DNA of 64,000 nt from Borreliella garinii (GCF_001922545.1 NZ_CP018744.1:124001-188000), one strand, 5' to 3'. Shown: positions 43,905-53,778, numbered from the stretch's first letter. Numbers and translations: made by a program. The notes: generated by a model from the letters alone, not told the origin.

Positions 43905-45113
43905 TTAATCAATATCTCCTCCTGTCAAATAAAATTTATTAAAAATAACGCTAGAAGCAGGTCCAACAACAGAAACTTTAGTGTCTAATGAACTAAGCTT
44001 TAATATTATATTCTCTTTATTACGCTTTTTAATCTCTTCTTTTAACAAATCAAAAAAAGCTTTTAATTTAAAACTTTGACCATAGAGTACTAAATAATTA
44101 AAATCAAGCATTCTTTGAATATTGATAATAATTATTGCTAAATATTTAACCGTATTTTGCATAATTTTATTTATAAAATCATATTTTTCATAAAGAGAAA
44201 AAACATCATATATTGTAACCTTTTTCAATCTACCCTCATACTTTTCATAAAGCTCAGGAATCTCGCCATTCATAAACTCTTTTGAAATTAATCTCTGCAA
44301 AGCAAAGTTAGATATTAGCATATTAACACAACCCTTATTACCACAAGTTGGACAATTTTTTTCTCCTTCGTAATCAATTATCATGTGACTAACCATACCT
44401 GACTTATTGTTAAAACCAGGATAAACATTGCCACCTGACCAAATCGAAAGTTCAGCAGTATCTGTGTAGTCAAAAAACATAATATTATCTATATTTTTGC
44501 CCATAAATTCAGCAAGAGATAAATTTTTAACATAACTTTCAAGATAAACTGTAAGTGAAAAATATTCCTCAAGTATTCTCTTAACAGGGACATCTTTTTC
44601 AATCCATGCTCCATAACTGTCATTAACAATTCCTGATTCTTTATCTTTGATTAACCCTGTAATACTAAAACCCAAACCAATAAACTTGTCTCTTGAAAAA
44701 TTATGTTTCCAAATAATTTCTATCATATGATCTTTTATTTTTTCTAAAATCTCATAAGCACTAACTGGGGGTTCAAAAGAATGAGTCTCGCTTATTAAAA
44801 CCTCGCATTTAAGATTCGCAATGCCTATTTGAAAATAATTGCTAGAAACAATAACTCCCATTGAATACGCATAATCTTTATTAATATCAAGAAGTATTTC
44901 TTTTCGTCCATGTTTTTTAATATCAGACACTCTAGAACCAACTTCAATCAAAAGATTTTCTTTTATCATTTGATTAGTCAAAATAGTAACCGCAGCATTT
45001 GTTAAGGTTAACTTACGAGCTAAGTCTGTTCTTGAATATTGCATATTCTTCAAACTAAGAAGAATTTTTCTTCTATTTCCACCCCTAATTGAAACCATAT
45101 TTTCGCCTTGCAT
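43905..45113 (-). CDS. badR: BadR, ROK-family transcriptional regulator
   Basis: 402 aa. The N-terminal winged helix-turn-helix (about 10-70, GGNRRKILLSLKNMQYSRTDLARKLTLTNAAVTILTNQMIKENLLIEVG) is followed by a ROK domain with the zinc motif CPTCGNKGCVNML. The ATP-binding DxGxT motif of ROK sugar kinases is not preserved (MGVIVSSNYFQIGI), so it is a regulator, not a kinase. The B31 homologue BB0693 (BadR, often annotated XylR/NagC) represses rpoS and bosR during host adaptation. ATG at 45113 has AAAGGAGG upstream. It is followed by ffh and the rpsP cluster, 62 nt downstream. Confidence 0.93.
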   Translation of the reverse strand: MQGENMVSIRGGNRRKILLSLKNMQYSRTDLARKLTLTNAAVTILTNQMIKENLLIEVGSRVSDIKKHGRKEILLDINKDYAYSMGVIVSSNYFQIGIANLKCEVLISETHSFEPPVSAYEILEKIKDHMIEIIWKHNFSRDKFIGLGFSITGLIKDKESGIVNDSYGAWIEKDVPVKRILEEYFSLTVYLESYVKNLSLAEFMGKNIDNIMFFDYTDTAELSIWSGGNVYPGFNNKSGMVSHMIIDYEGEKNCPTCGNKGCVNMLISNFALQRLISKEFMNGEIPELYEKYEGRLKKVTIYDVFSLYEKYDFINKIMQNTVKYLAIIIINIQRMLDFNYLVLYGQSFKLKAFFDLLKEEIKKRNKENIILKLSSLDTKVSVVGPASSVIFNKFYLTGGDID

Positions 45114-45147
45114 AGTAGACCTCCTTTGTTTTTTAAAATAAAAAAAT

Positions 45148-45175
45148 ATTATAAAATATCATACAGAAAAACCAA
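45148..45175 (-). promoter_or_regulatory. badR promoter with a TAAAATAT motif on its -10
   Basis: Minus strand TTGGTT (45175-45170), 16-nt spacer and TATAAT (45153-45148), about 35 nt upstream of the badR ATG. TAAAATAT, reported as the BadR recognition motif, lies at 45152-45159 (plus strand) and touches the -10 hexamer, suggesting autoregulation. Confidence 0.5.
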
Positions 45176-45209
45176 TATAATATTCTATCTATCCCTAAAA
45201 GATAAGCAT

Positions 45210-45222
45210 GCCTTTATAAGGC
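45210..45222 (-). terminator. Small hairpin downstream of fusA2
   Basis: GCCTT and AAGGC arms with a three-base loop, about 170 bp downstream of the fusA2 stop and upstream of badR. It is followed only by ATGCTTATCTTTTAG, so termination is weakly supported. Confidence 0.25.
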
Positions 45223-45390
45223 TAAAAAATATTTTACATCATAATATCACATTCATAAACTATTAAAAACTTAAAGCTTAGCAAAAAAAGGAATAAAATC
45301 ATTTTTACATAAAACTCATTAATAAAAATTAATTAGATTTAAAAAATAACAAAAACAAGAAAAGCCATTTTACCTTAAAAACTAATAACT

Positions 45391-47400
45391 TTAATCTACT
45401 TTTTCCTTAAAATAAGAAAATTCCATAGTAAAACTACCTCTCCCTTTAGTAGAACTTCTTAAAATAGAAGCATACCCAAAAAGTTTTTCAAAAGCCGCCT
45501 CCGATTTTATTAAATCATACTCCCCAATATTGTTAACTGAATGAATAACACCGCCTATAACATTTAATTTAGAAATAATTTCTCCGGTATGCTCAATAGG
45601 CGTTCTAATTTCTAATAACATTATTGGTTCAAGTTTAATAGGATCCGATTTTTGAAAAATACTATGAAAGGCAAATCCTGAAATTGATTCGAAAGCGCTT
45701 TCGCTAATCTTACTAGCCTCAGAAACAATAGAAAAAATGCCAACATTAATATCAATAATAGGGTGCCCAAAAACTCCACTTACAAATGCGGTTGTAATTC
45801 CCCTTAATATTGCAGACTTAATTGCAGGGTTAATGACACATTCAAAATCGATTTTATTTCCTTCCCCCCGCGGCAAAGGTTTAATGCTCATTCCAATTTT
45901 AAAATCAATATTTTTGCCAGCAAAAATATTATTAAACTCAAAAACTTCTTTTACAATTTTACCTGCACTCTCTCTATAACTTACTTGAGGTTTTCCTGTA
46001 TAAACATTAAGATTAAATTCATCTTTAATTCTTGTCAAAACAATCTCAAGATGTAATTCGCCCATTCCAGATATAATTAATTGCCCTGTTTCTTTGCTTT
46101 CATAATAACTAAAAGTAGGATCTTCTTTAGATATTATTCCAAAAATTTCCCTTAGTCTAACTTCATCTGATGATCTTTCAGGCTCAACAGACATTAAAAC
46201 AACTGGCTCTGGAAACGTAACAGATTCAAGTAAAACATTATTGTTTTCTTCAACAAGAGTATCTCCTGTGAAAGAAAACTTTAATCCCAAAACAGCACCA
46301 ATATCCCCTGTTTTTACACAATCTATTTGTTCATTTTTATTTGAAAAAACTCTAAAAATTTTTGTAAACTTCTCACGCTTACCATTTGAAGCATTAAAAA
46401 TTTTTTTACTAGAATTAATCTCGCCAGAATAAACTCTAACAAAATAAAGATGTGCAGCAATTACGCTTGAATATTGAACTTTAAAAACAAGCGCTGACAA
46501 TTTTTTATTTTCATTAGGATTAACTAAAATTTTTTTATTTGCATCTAAAGAAAAAGCACTGAAGTTTTTTTCAAAAGGACTTGGCAAGTAATCTACAATC
46601 GAATCAATTAAAGGTTCTATTCCAATATTTTTTAAACTAGTTCCCATTAAAACAGGAATAATGAATCTAGAAATAGTACCTCTTCTGATCTCACTTTTAA
46701 TAATATCTAAACTAATCTCTTTATCTTCAAGAAATAATTGAGTAATCTCTTCACTAAATTGACTAAGAACATCTATTAGTTTTTTCTTAAAAAAGACCAC
46801 TTTTTCAACAAATTCTTCTCTAATAGGGCTATAAGTTAATTTTGGAATTCCATTTTCCATTACAAAATGAAGCTCTTTGTTTAAAATAATATCAACTACT
46901 CCTTCAAAATTACTTTCATTTCCAATTGGAATTTGCAAAATTAAAGGAATAGTTTTAAACTTGTTTTCAATATCCTCTACAACTTTAAAAAAATTAGCGC
47001 CCAATCTATCCATCTTGTTAATATAAGCAAGTCTAGGAATTTCATATTTTTCCGACTGTTTCCAAACAGTTTCTGTTTGAGCTTGAATTCCATCAACAGC
47101 GCTAAAAATAACAACACCCCCATCAAGAACTCGAAGGGATCTTTCAACTTCTGCTGTGAAATCAACATGTCCTGGAGTATCAATAATATTTATTTGGCAA
47201 TCTTTCCAATGACAAGTAATAGCAGCTGAACTAATAGTAATTCCTCTTTCTTGCTCTTGAGGCATCCAGTCAGTAATAGTATTTCCAGAATCCACATCTC
47301 CTATTTTATGACTTTTGCCAGTATAATAAATAATTCTTTCTGTAGTAGTAGTTTTTCCAGCATCAATATGAGCCATAATTCCAATATTTCTAATATTCAT
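45391..47400 (-). CDS. fusA2: Elongation factor G homologue FusA2
   Basis: 669-aa translational GTPase, the second EF-G of Borrelia (B31 BB0691). G1 [14 protein letters not shown], switch [17 protein letters not shown]3 [17 protein letters not shown] and G4 [10 protein letters not shown] are intact, followed by domains II-V with the EF-G-type IV loop ([10 protein letters not shown]). It is shorter and more divergent than housekeeping EF-G, for example in [24 protein letters not shown]. In other two-EF-G organisms one copy acts in elongation and the other in ribosome recycling or stress, and which role this has is not visible. ATG with TTGGGAA upstream. Alone, with badR downstream in the same direction. 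Confidence 0.93.
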   Translation of the reverse strand: MNIRNIGIMAHIDAGKTTTTERIIYYTGKSHKIGDVDSGNTITDWMPQEQERGITISSAAITCHWKDCQINIIDTPGHVDFTAEVERSLRVLDGGVVIFSAVDGIQAQTETVWKQSEKYEIPRLAYINKMDRLGANFFKVVEDIENKFKTIPLILQIPIGNESNFEGVVDIILNKELHFVMENGIPKLTYSPIREEFVEKVVFFKKKLIDVLSQFSEEITQLFLEDKEISLDIIKSEIRRGTISRFIIPVLMGTSLKNIGIEPLIDSIVDYLPSPFEKNFSAFSLDANKKILVNPNENKKLSALVFKVQYSSVIAAHLYFVRVYSGEINSSKKIFNASNGKREKFTKIFRVFSNKNEQIDCVKTGDIGAVLGLKFSFTGDTLVEENNNVLLESVTFPEPVVLMSVEPERSSDEVRLREIFGIISKEDPTFSYYESKETGQLIISGMGELHLEIVLTRIKDEFNLNVYTGKPQVSYRESAGKIVKEVFEFNNIFAGKNIDFKIGMSIKPLPRGEGNKIDFECVINPAIKSAILRGITTAFVSGVFGHPIIDINVGIFSIVSEASKISESAFESISGFAFHSIFQKSDPIKLEPIMLLEIRTPIEHTGEIISKLNVIGGVIHSVNNIGEYDLIKSEAAFEKLFGYASILRSSTKGRGSFTMEFSYFKEKVD

Positions 47401-47478
47401 AAAATTCCCAACAACAACTACACCTTAATTCAGATAAACTAATCATTGGTATAAGTTAAGCCTTTTTTAATAAAATTG

Positions 47479-48009
47479 TTATTTTATATCGCACTCGCAA
47501 CATTTGTGTTCATCATGACAAAGACAATCACAATTTTCAAGCAATGCCTTATGCATCCATAAATGCTTTTCAAGATCACTCATTATGTCGTCCATAATAT
47601 TAGCAGTACCATAATCACAAGCAGTATCAATCAATTTCCTCATTTCAAAAATATTTTTCAAAATCTCGGCAAGACTGCAAACAATGCTTTGCATTGAAAG
47701 TAAAAAATCAGAAGTTGACTCAATATCAAGCTCCTTAATAAAGGATTTTTTTATAAACTCAGAATATCTAAATTCAGAATCATATCCAAGCATTCTTGAA
47801 CGCTCTGCAACAATATCAATAATCTTTTCAATATATTCATAAAGATCTTGGGTTTTCTTGTGAATAACAAAGAAATTGGTATCTTTTATATTCCAATGAA
47901 TACCTCTCAAATTAGAATAAAAAATATGCAAACTTGCTAAGAGTTCTTGTAATTTTAAGTGTATTTCTTCTAAATCATCCTTTTTTATATAACTCAAATT
48001 CTTTTCCAT
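47479..48009 (-). CDS. napA: NapA/BicA, Dps-family protein with Cys-rich tail
   Basis: Dps-like miniferritin (B31 BB0690). The ferroxidase-type positions lie in [51 protein letters not shown]: the conserved His-W pair and the E/D cluster are present. 176 aa from ATG 48009, chosen because AAAGGAGATA precedes it at the right distance; the frame opens 11 codons earlier. The last 20 residues hold six cysteines ([18 protein letters not shown]), a proposed metal-binding tail absent from ordinary Dps. Known roles are metal storage, neutrophil attraction and copper tolerance. Divergent from the CAP lipoprotein gene, with a Per box in its promoter. Confidence 0.94.
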   Translation of the reverse strand: MEKNLSYIKKDDLEEIHLKLQELLASLHIFYSNLRGIHWNIKDTNFFVIHKKTQDLYEYIEKIIDIVAERSRMLGYDSEFRYSEFIKKSFIKELDIESTSDFLLSMQSIVCSLAEILKNIFEMRKLIDTACDYGTANIMDDIMSDLEKHLWMHKALLENCDCLCHDEHKCCECDIK

Positions 48010-48022
48010 AACTATCTCCTTT

Positions 48023-48037
48023 ATATAATCATTATAA
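48023..48037 (-). promoter_or_regulatory. Near-consensus Per box on the napA promoter
   Basis: ATATAATCATTATAA differs at one position from the PerR consensus TTATAATNATTATAA. It overlaps the only good napA -10 (TATAAT at 48036-48031, minus strand) and lies 14 bp before the napA ATG. BosR, the Fur/PerR-family regulator of Borrelia, is the likely binder. A second inverted repeat TCATTAT-N5-ATAATGA occupies 48029-48047. Confidence 0.55.
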
Positions 48038-48093
48038 TACATAATGAGATATAATTATGATTTTAATACCATAATAAATAAAAAGGAACTTTA

Positions 48094-48561
48094 ATGAAAA
48101 AATTGATTTTGATTTTTACACTGTTTTCGTCTCAAGCATGCAATTTAAATACAATACATCCAATAGATACAAAAGAAGATATGAAAATTCTATATTCAGA
48201 AATTGCTGAATTGAGAAAAAAATTAAATCTAAACCATCTAGAAATAGATGATACTCTTGAAAAAGTTGCAAAAGAATATGCTATCAAACTAGGTGAAAAT
48301 AAAACACTAACTCATACCCTTTTTGGCACATCCCCAATGACAAGAATACATAAATACGATAAATCCTTTAATTTAACAAGAGAGATACTAGCATCAGGAA
48401 TTGAACTTGACAGAGTAGTTGATGCATGGCTTAAAAGTCCAAGCCACAAAGAAGCTCTTATTAATAAAGATACCGATAAAATAGGTGGGTATAGATTAAA
48501 AACAAATAACAATATAAATATATTTGTGGTTCTTTTTGGAAAAAGAAAAGAGAATAATTGA
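48094..48561 (+). CDS. CAP/SCP-domain surface lipoprotein
   Basis: 155 aa, matching the outer-surface lipoprotein BB0689 of B31. A short signal peptide ends at FSSQAC with the lipobox Cys16, so it is lipidated; the N-terminal tether is short. The mature part is a CAP (cysteine-rich secretory/antigen-5/PR-1) domain: EIAELRKKLNLNHLEIDDTLEKVAKEYA, LTHTLFGTSPMTRI and VDAWLKSPSHKEALIN, the conserved His in the last motif. Function unknown. Good site (AAAAAGGAAC) before ATG 48094. A possible -10 TATAAT is at 48050-48055. The stop overlaps the -35 of the tRNA-Val promoter. Confidence 0.9.
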   Translation: MKKLILIFTLFSSQACNLNTIHPIDTKEDMKILYSEIAELRKKLNLNHLEIDDTLEKVAKEYAIKLGENKTLTHTLFGTSPMTRIHKYDKSFNLTREILASGIELDRVVDAWLKSPSHKEALINKDTDKIGGYRLKTNNNINIFVVLFGKRKENN

Positions 48562-48587
48562 CACCATTAAAGCTTATACTGTATACT
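48558..48587 (+). promoter_or_regulatory. tRNA-Val promoter
   Basis: A perfect TTGACA (48558-48563) overlaps the stop of the preceding lipoprotein gene; an 18-nt spacer leads to TATACT (48582-48587), and the mature tRNA begins 15 nt later. Independent of the protein gene, though readthrough is possible. Confidence 0.65.
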
Positions 48588-48602
48588 ACTTATTAGTAAA
48601 AA

Positions 48603-48676
48603 GGGCTCATAGCTCAGTTGGTCAGAGCGCCTGCCTTACAAGCAGGATGTCGGGAGTTCGAATCTCTCTGGGCCCA
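48603..48676 (+). tRNA. tRNA-Val: tRNA-Val (TAC)
   Basis: 74 nt. Acceptor arms GGGCTCA and TGGGCCC pair with one G-U, the D arm is AGCTCAGTTGGTCAGAGC, anticodon loop CTTACAA within CCTGCCTTACAAGCAGG gives TAC, and the T arm is GGGAGTTCGAATCTCTC. Discriminator A, no encoded CCA. Confidence 0.96.
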
Positions 48677-48703
48677 AAAATAATCTAAACTTCAATTATT
48701 TTT
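48676..48703 (+). terminator. A/T-only hairpin after tRNA-Val
   Basis: AAAAATAAT (48676-48684) and ATTATTTTT (48695-48703) are perfect complements with a 10-nt loop and end in a T run. The stem has no G-C pairs, so it is weak. It overlaps the 3' end of the convergent mevalonate kinase gene and could serve both directions. Confidence 0.45.
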
Positions 48704-49578
48704 AACTCTAAGACCAAGTTTATTTTATAATTTTTAAGCATATTGTTTAATTCTTTTTGAACTGTATTGGCTTTTTCTCGACTTTCAAAAAGAAAAATAA
48801 AAGCTCCTCCTTTACCAGAGCCACTTAACTTGCCAGAAAGAGCACCTAATTTAATCCCACTACTTATTAGCCAATCAAGAGTATCATTAGATAGTCCTAA
48901 GCGCTTTAAAAAATAGTGTGCAACATTTATTTCATTAGCTAAAGAATATACATCTTTATTATGAAAAGCAGCATAAGCATTGCTTACAGCAAGACCAAGC
49001 TTTTCAATAAAAACAAACAAATCAGCATTAGATAATAACTGTTTTTTTAAATTAACAACTATTTCTTTAGTCGTAAAATCTCTTTTTATAGCTCCTATTA
49101 AAAAATAAAAACCAGAATCTTTCAATTTTTTTGAATTAAAAATATCTTCTTTTTTCTCTAAATAAAAAGTTCCACCAAGATCAATTAGTCTAATATCCAT
49201 TCCAGAAGATTTGCCGTGAAAAATGTTTTCAATTTGATTTGCCAAAAAAATTTTATTACAATCCCTATATTCAAAATGACTTGTAATATATTCTGCAAAA
49301 CACAAACTAAGACTAGCAGAAGAACCAAAGCCAACTCCAATAGGAATTTCAGAAAGAATATCAAACTCAATTGGATTAACTTTGTTGTAATTTGAAACAA
49401 TAAAACTTATCAGACTATTTAGTCTTGTACTAGATTTTCCTAAATATTTCCAATTTTTAGACACACTGTACACCAAATCCATATAAATTGGAACTGTAGC
49501 TCCAATAACTGGAAATCCATAAACAGCGCTATGTTCACCTAAGAATAATATTTTAGCAGGCTTTCTTATTCTTAGCAT
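48685..49578 (-). CDS. mvk: Mevalonate kinase
   Basis: GHMP kinase that phosphorylates mevalonate using ATP. 297 aa. Motifs: PAKILFLGEHSAVYGFPVIGATV (motif 1), PIGVGFGSSASLSLCF (motif 2, ATP loop) and LGALSGKLSGSGKGGAFIFLF (motif 3); Asp in MDIRLIDLGG is the probable catalytic base region. The HSAVYG form separates it from the adjacent phosphomevalonate kinase. Last gene of the six-gene mevalonate operon (B31 BB0688); its ATG overlaps the previous stop by 7 nt. Confidence 0.94.
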   Translation of the reverse strand: MLRIRKPAKILFLGEHSAVYGFPVIGATVPIYMDLVYSVSKNWKYLGKSSTRLNSLISFIVSNYNKVNPIEFDILSEIPIGVGFGSSASLSLCFAEYITSHFEYRDCNKIFLANQIENIFHGKSSGMDIRLIDLGGTFYLEKKEDIFNSKKLKDSGFYFLIGAIKRDFTTKEIVVNLKKQLLSNADLFVFIEKLGLAVSNAYAAFHNKDVYSLANEINVAHYFLKRLGLSNDTLDWLISSGIKLGALSGKLSGSGKGGAFIFLFESREKANTVQKELNNMLKNYKINLVLELKIIEV

Positions 49579-50525
49579 TTCTCGATTTCAAACTTAATGC
49601 TTTCGTGCTCTAAAACAATTGGAATAATTTTTGACAAATCAAAAGCTTTAATATTAGGCCTAAAAACTAAAAAAGTTTCATTTCCAGCTCCTAAGGCCTT
49701 AATCAAATCACATTGATCCTGAAGGTGCTCAAAACTTGGGGGCAAGGCTGCAGAAACTCCTATTGCCTCTCCGATTGCCAATCCTAATTCTTTAGCTCTT
49801 CTTAAACTAGAAATTAATGCGGATTTAGAAGCGCTAACACTTAAAACAAGTTTTTTCATCTCCGAATTGCATTTAAATATAAAATCTAAAATAGAATCTC
49901 TATGTTTGTTGTACTCATAAATAGAAGCAGTGGTTTTAACTGCTTGCAAACCCCGAATTAAATAAAAATCATTAAACTCTAAAGAACCTAGTTGTCTGTA
50001 TTTAGGAGCAAAACCACCTTCAAACTCAATAACACCTCCAAAAATACTAGTAGCAATATCATACCCACTACCTATTCCTCCTTGAGCGTGCCTGTAAGCT
50101 TCTAAACAATATTTAAAAATTTCATCTTTATCAACAACATTAGTAGCATTATAAATAAAAAAAAGTCCACATGCTATACCAATAGCAACAACAGCGCTTG
50201 ATCCAAATCCCTTTTTAGTTCCATCATTAAAGAAAAAATTACTTGTATCAATATACACATCATATGCAAAACTCTCTAAATTTAAAAAACAATTTTGACT
50301 CAAATATGAAAACATTTTAAAAACAAGATCATTTCTATTTTCTATTAAAGAAAAATCGTCTATCTCTTTCTTTTTGCTAAAGAAACGCCAAGAATCGCTT
50401 TTTTTGAAAGAAAAAAATGCTCTCTTATTGATGGCAATTGCCAACCCCAGTCCACTTTCCTCTAAAATAGTATATTCCCCCATTAAAAGCAAATTTCCAG
50501 GCACAGAAAAACTAATCAAATCCAT
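49572..50525 (-). CDS. mvaK2: Phosphomevalonate kinase
   Basis: GHMP kinase that makes mevalonate diphosphate. Motifs: SVPGNLLLMGEYTILEESGLGLAIAI, GTKKGFGSSAVVAIGIACGLFF and QGGIGSGYDIATSIFGGVIEFEGG, the last typical of phosphomevalonate kinase. 317 aa starting at ATG 50525 (overlaps the mvaD stop by 10 nt); a GTG four codons upstream is possible but less likely. B31 BB0687. The assignment versus mevalonate kinase rests on motif 1 GEYTILE and the GSGYDIATS block. Confidence 0.93.
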   Translation of the reverse strand: MDLISFSVPGNLLLMGEYTILEESGLGLAIAINKRAFFSFKKSDSWRFFSKKKEIDDFSLIENRNDLVFKMFSYLSQNCFLNLESFAYDVYIDTSNFFFNDGTKKGFGSSAVVAIGIACGLFFIYNATNVVDKDEIFKYCLEAYRHAQGGIGSGYDIATSIFGGVIEFEGGFAPKYRQLGSLEFNDFYLIRGLQAVKTTASIYEYNKHRDSILDFIFKCNSEMKKLVLSVSASKSALISSLRRAKELGLAIGEAIGVSAALPPSFEHLQDQCDLIKALGAGNETFLVFRPNIKAFDLSKIIPIVLEHESIKFEIEKC

Positions 50526-51454
50526 TCTAAGCCACACCCAACCTTTGAAACAATAAAATTAATATCGGTAAAATTTTGTTTAAGTCTTTTTAAAATAGTA
50601 TTTAAATTTTTCTCCAAACAAAGAAACTTTACCTGGGGGCCCGCATCCATTGTCTCAAATACAAAAATTCCTTCATTTCTCAAATTAGCAGCATATTTAA
50701 TTAAATCTATTGTACTACTTTTAAAATAAAAAATAGAAGATGCAAACATTAAAGCAAACATATTCTGATAACTTTTTATAACATTTGCTCCAAAGCGTAT
50801 AAAATCTTTTTTTAAAAAAAAATATAAAGCATCTTTAAAAATCTTTTTACTAGAAGCAATCCAAGCATCATAATAAAATTCATGGTGTTTACAAATATTC
50901 ATTGCAACTCTTGAAGACAATTCTTTTTCATTACTATCAATTATGGCGAATATAATGCGCAAGTCATTAAAATAAGATTGATCTCTTAATTGAAAAGATT
51001 CTTTTGATCCTTCTTTCAAAATAGTAAACCCCCCATAAATAGCCCTTGCCGCAGAAGCTGATCCTACTCTTGCAAGATTAGATGCACTATTAAAAGAATA
51101 TTTATTAAAATATTTCAAAATACAAGCAGCAATAGAAGCAAAACCTGAACTTGAACTTGCAAGGCCTGCTGCTGTTGGAAAATTGTTTTCACTTTTAATT
51201 TTAAATCTAACATTCGGTTCACTAAGAATTTTTCTTGCATAATCAAAAAACACCTTTTCTCTATTTTGAAATACAACTGGCTTTGAATTTAAAATTATTT
51301 CATCTTGATCTGAAAGTTCAAGTTCACTTATTGAATAAAATTTATCAACACTAACGGCAAGACTAGAAGTCGCTGGAATATTTAAAAAAGCATCCTTCTT
51401 ACCCCAATATTTAATTAAAGCTAAGCTTGCATTAACTTTGCACTTTACTTTCAT
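50516..51454 (-). CDS. mvaD: Diphosphomevalonate decarboxylase
   Basis: ATP-dependent decarboxylation of mevalonate diphosphate to isopentenyl diphosphate. 312 aa. [30 protein letters not shown] (diagnostic KYWGK), NFPTAAGLASSSSGFASIAACIL (ATP loop) and YFKSSTIDLIKYAANLRNEGIFVFETMDAGPQVKFLCLE (catalytic and phosphate region) are all present. ATG at 51454 lies inside the HMG-CoA reductase gene (23-nt overlap). B31 BB0686. Confidence 0.95.
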   Translation of the reverse strand: MKVKCKVNASLALIKYWGKKDAFLNIPATSSLAVSVDKFYSISELELSDQDEIILNSKPVVFQNREKVFFDYARKILSEPNVRFKIKSENNFPTAAGLASSSSGFASIAACILKYFNKYSFNSASNLARVGSASAARAIYGGFTILKEGSKESFQLRDQSYFNDLRIIFAIIDSNEKELSSRVAMNICKHHEFYYDAWIASSKKIFKDALYFFLKKDFIRFGANVIKSYQNMFALMFASSIFYFKSSTIDLIKYAANLRNEGIFVFETMDAGPQVKFLCLEKNLNTILKRLKQNFTDINFIVSKVGCGLEWI

Positions 51455-52706
51455 TCTCTAACCTTATTTTCTTTAAAATTTTAAAAGCAAAATCAAAAGA
51501 ATAAATACCCATTCTTTCCATTTCTAATAATAATTTGTCTTTCTCGAAATTAGAAATATTATATTTTGTCTTTAAAAGGTAAAGTATTTTATTAACATGT
51601 AATCTCATGTGACCCTTTTTAATCCCGTTAAATGCAAGAGCTCTTAATGCAGCAAAATTACTAGCAAGTCCAACGCAAGAGAGAATACCCATAAATTCAC
51701 TCTTACTATTTACATTCATAATTCTAAAGCTTAAAATTGAAGCTTCGCTAAAAGATGTAACCCCACCCTTAGTGCCAACTTGCAAAGGAATTTCGATTTC
51801 TCCAACCAAAGCATTATCAATAGTATAAAATTTACTAAGGGGAAGGTATTTACCACTTTTTGAAGCAAATCTGTGAACAGAAGCCTCAAGCGCTCTTGTA
51901 TCATTAAAAGTTGCAAGACATACTCCTGTAATTCCATTCATAATACCTTTATTATTAGTAACAGCTCGCTCCTCTTCATAGAAACCTATACTAGAAATAA
52001 GTTCAATTTTTTTAGCCAAATTCCAAGATCCCTCTTTGCTTGGTAGCAAATGCTTAAAATCTAAAACAAAAGAGGCTTTGGTTGTAAATTCATTAATATC
52101 ATTGCTTAAAACTTTTAAAACGCACTCATATCCAAATTCTTTAAAAATACATGCTGCTACACGCTCTGCAATTGAGTTTAGTAAATTAGCACCCATCGCA
52201 TCACAGGTATCCAAATAAAGATTCAATTTTTGAATACCAAGCTCTTTAATATACCTAGTTGATAATCTTCTAAATCCACCTCCTCTTTGATTCATATTGA
52301 CCAGAAGAGGTTCAATCCAGGTCTTGATTTTATCGCCAAGATCAACAAAAATTTTACTTAAATCTTTTTCCGTTTTTATATAAATTTGAGAAATTCCCAA
52401 TACTTCGCCCAAAGAATACCTCAAATTAGCATTTTCAAGAATTTTTGCCGCAAAATTTAAGGCAGCAACCACAGAAGATTCTTCTGTTGCAATAGGCAAA
52501 GAATAGTATTTACCATTTATTTTCAAATTTTTTACGATTCCAATAGGAAAAGATAAATATCCAATATAATTTTCTATCATATTAAAAAGAAAATCTTCAT
52601 TGGCATTATTATAAAAAAAATCTTTAAAAGATAATCCCAAAAAACTTTTTATCTCTTGCCTTTTTTCTAAAACACTTTTATGCCTAAAATTTTTACTAAG
52701 TTCCAT
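51432..52706 (-). CDS. mvaA: Hydroxymethylglutaryl-CoA reductase, class II
   Basis: Reduces HMG-CoA to mevalonate. [48 protein letters not shown] and [19 protein letters not shown] are the HMGR signatures of the class II (bacterial, usually NADH-using) form; no membrane domain. About 424 aa from ATG 52706, where the sequence matches family N-termini; a TTG ten codons upstream is in frame, and overlap with the idi stop is 11 nt. B31 BB0685. The catalytic His of the C-terminal domain lies near [10 protein letters not shown]. Confidence 0.92.
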   Translation of the reverse strand: MELSKNFRHKSVLEKRQEIKSFLGLSFKDFFYNNANEDFLFNMIENYIGYLSFPIGIVKNLKINGKYYSLPIATEESSVVAALNFAAKILENANLRYSLGEVLGISQIYIKTEKDLSKIFVDLGDKIKTWIEPLLVNMNQRGGGFRRLSTRYIKELGIQKLNLYLDTCDAMGANLLNSIAERVAACIFKEFGYECVLKVLSNDINEFTTKASFVLDFKHLLPSKEGSWNLAKKIELISSIGFYEEERAVTNNKGIMNGITGVCLATFNDTRALEASVHRFASKSGKYLPLSKFYTIDNALVGEIEIPLQVGTKGGVTSFSEASILSFRIMNVNSKSEFMGILSCVGLASNFAALRALAFNGIKKGHMRLHVNKILYLLKTKYNISNFEKDKLLLEMERMGIYSFDFAFKILKKIRLENESKVQS

Positions 52707-53778
52707 AAAACTGCTTAAAAACTCCAAGCTCTGCAAGTAAATAACTACTCAAAAAATACTTATTTTTTCTAAGTTCTAACAAACTTTTACTTCCACTTAA
52801 AAACATAGACATTTTTAAAACATGCTCATAATCAGAAAAAAGACTAATTACAGCATCTTCTCCTGAATTATAAAAAGCTCTAAGAACAACCGCTGCAACG
52901 CCTATGAGCTTAGCTCCAAGGGCAATTCCTTTAACAATATCCATACCAGTCTCATATCCACCAGATGCAAAAACATTAGTCTTTAGAGAATCATCAATGC
53001 TAAGTAAAGTAAAAATCGAAGGAATGCCCCAGTCAGAAAAACAAGATGCAACATTTAGATCATTACTCCTCATACCTTCTACTAAGACCCAATTAGTTCC
53101 ACCGCTCCCCGCAAGATCAACATAAGAAACACCAAGTTTAAATAATTCCTTAACGTCGTTTGGTGAAATTCCAAAGCCCGTCTCTTTAACAATCAATGGA
53201 ATATTTATAAACTCAGACAATTTAGCTATTGATTCTTTTATTCCTTTAAAATTTCTGTCTCCATTAACATTCATCAATTCCTGACCTGCATTAAGATGAG
53301 TAACAATTGCATCAACTTCCAATCTTTTGATCATTTCAGCTATTCTAGAAATACCAAACTCAACAATCTGAACAGCACCAATATTAGCAAACAAAGGAAT
53401 ATCATAGGCATACCTTTTAAGACTAAAGTCTGTTATGTATTCGGGATATTTAAACAAAAGCTTAAAAGAACCTAAACCAATGGGAATTTTCAAATAATTT
53501 GCAATTTTAACTAAAGATTTATTAAAATCATTCCCTTCTTTACCGCCTCCTGTCATGGAAGAAATAAAAACAGGCATGTTAATATTGTATCCAAATATTT
53601 CTTCTTTTATGCTTATCTCAGAAAAATTAAAATCACTAAGAGCATTATGTTTTAGCTTAATAAACTTTAAAAAATTGCAGCCGCCTTTAACATCGTTTTT
53701 ATTTAAACAAATTTCAATATGCCTCTTTTTATTTTCTAGTATATTAGGCTCGATACCCATAAACTCGGTATCCATCAT
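52696..53778 (-). CDS. fni: Isopentenyl-diphosphate isomerase, type II (FMN)
   Basis: FMN- and NADPH-dependent isomerase interconverting IPP and DMAPP, unrelated to type I. 360 aa. [38 protein letters not shown], the NxNxxQ-type [17 protein letters not shown], and [12 protein letters not shown] with AGSGG FMN loop are diagnostic. Three in-frame Met codons (53778, 53775, 53760) are possible; AAGGA abuts the first two. B31 BB0684. It overlaps HMG-CoA synthase upstream and HMG-CoA reductase downstream. Confidence 0.94.
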   Translation of the reverse strand: MMDTEFMGIEPNILENKKRHIEICLNKNDVKGGCNFLKFIKLKHNALSDFNFSEISIKEEIFGYNINMPVFISSMTGGGKEGNDFNKSLVKIANYLKIPIGLGSFKLLFKYPEYITDFSLKRYAYDIPLFANIGAVQIVEFGISRIAEMIKRLEVDAIVTHLNAGQELMNVNGDRNFKGIKESIAKLSEFINIPLIVKETGFGISPNDVKELFKLGVSYVDLAGSGGTNWVLVEGMRSNDLNVASCFSDWGIPSIFTLLSIDDSLKTNVFASGGYETGMDIVKGIALGAKLIGVAAVVLRAFYNSGEDAVISLFSDYEHVLKMSMFLSGSKSLLELRKNKYFLSSYLLAELGVFKQFYGT

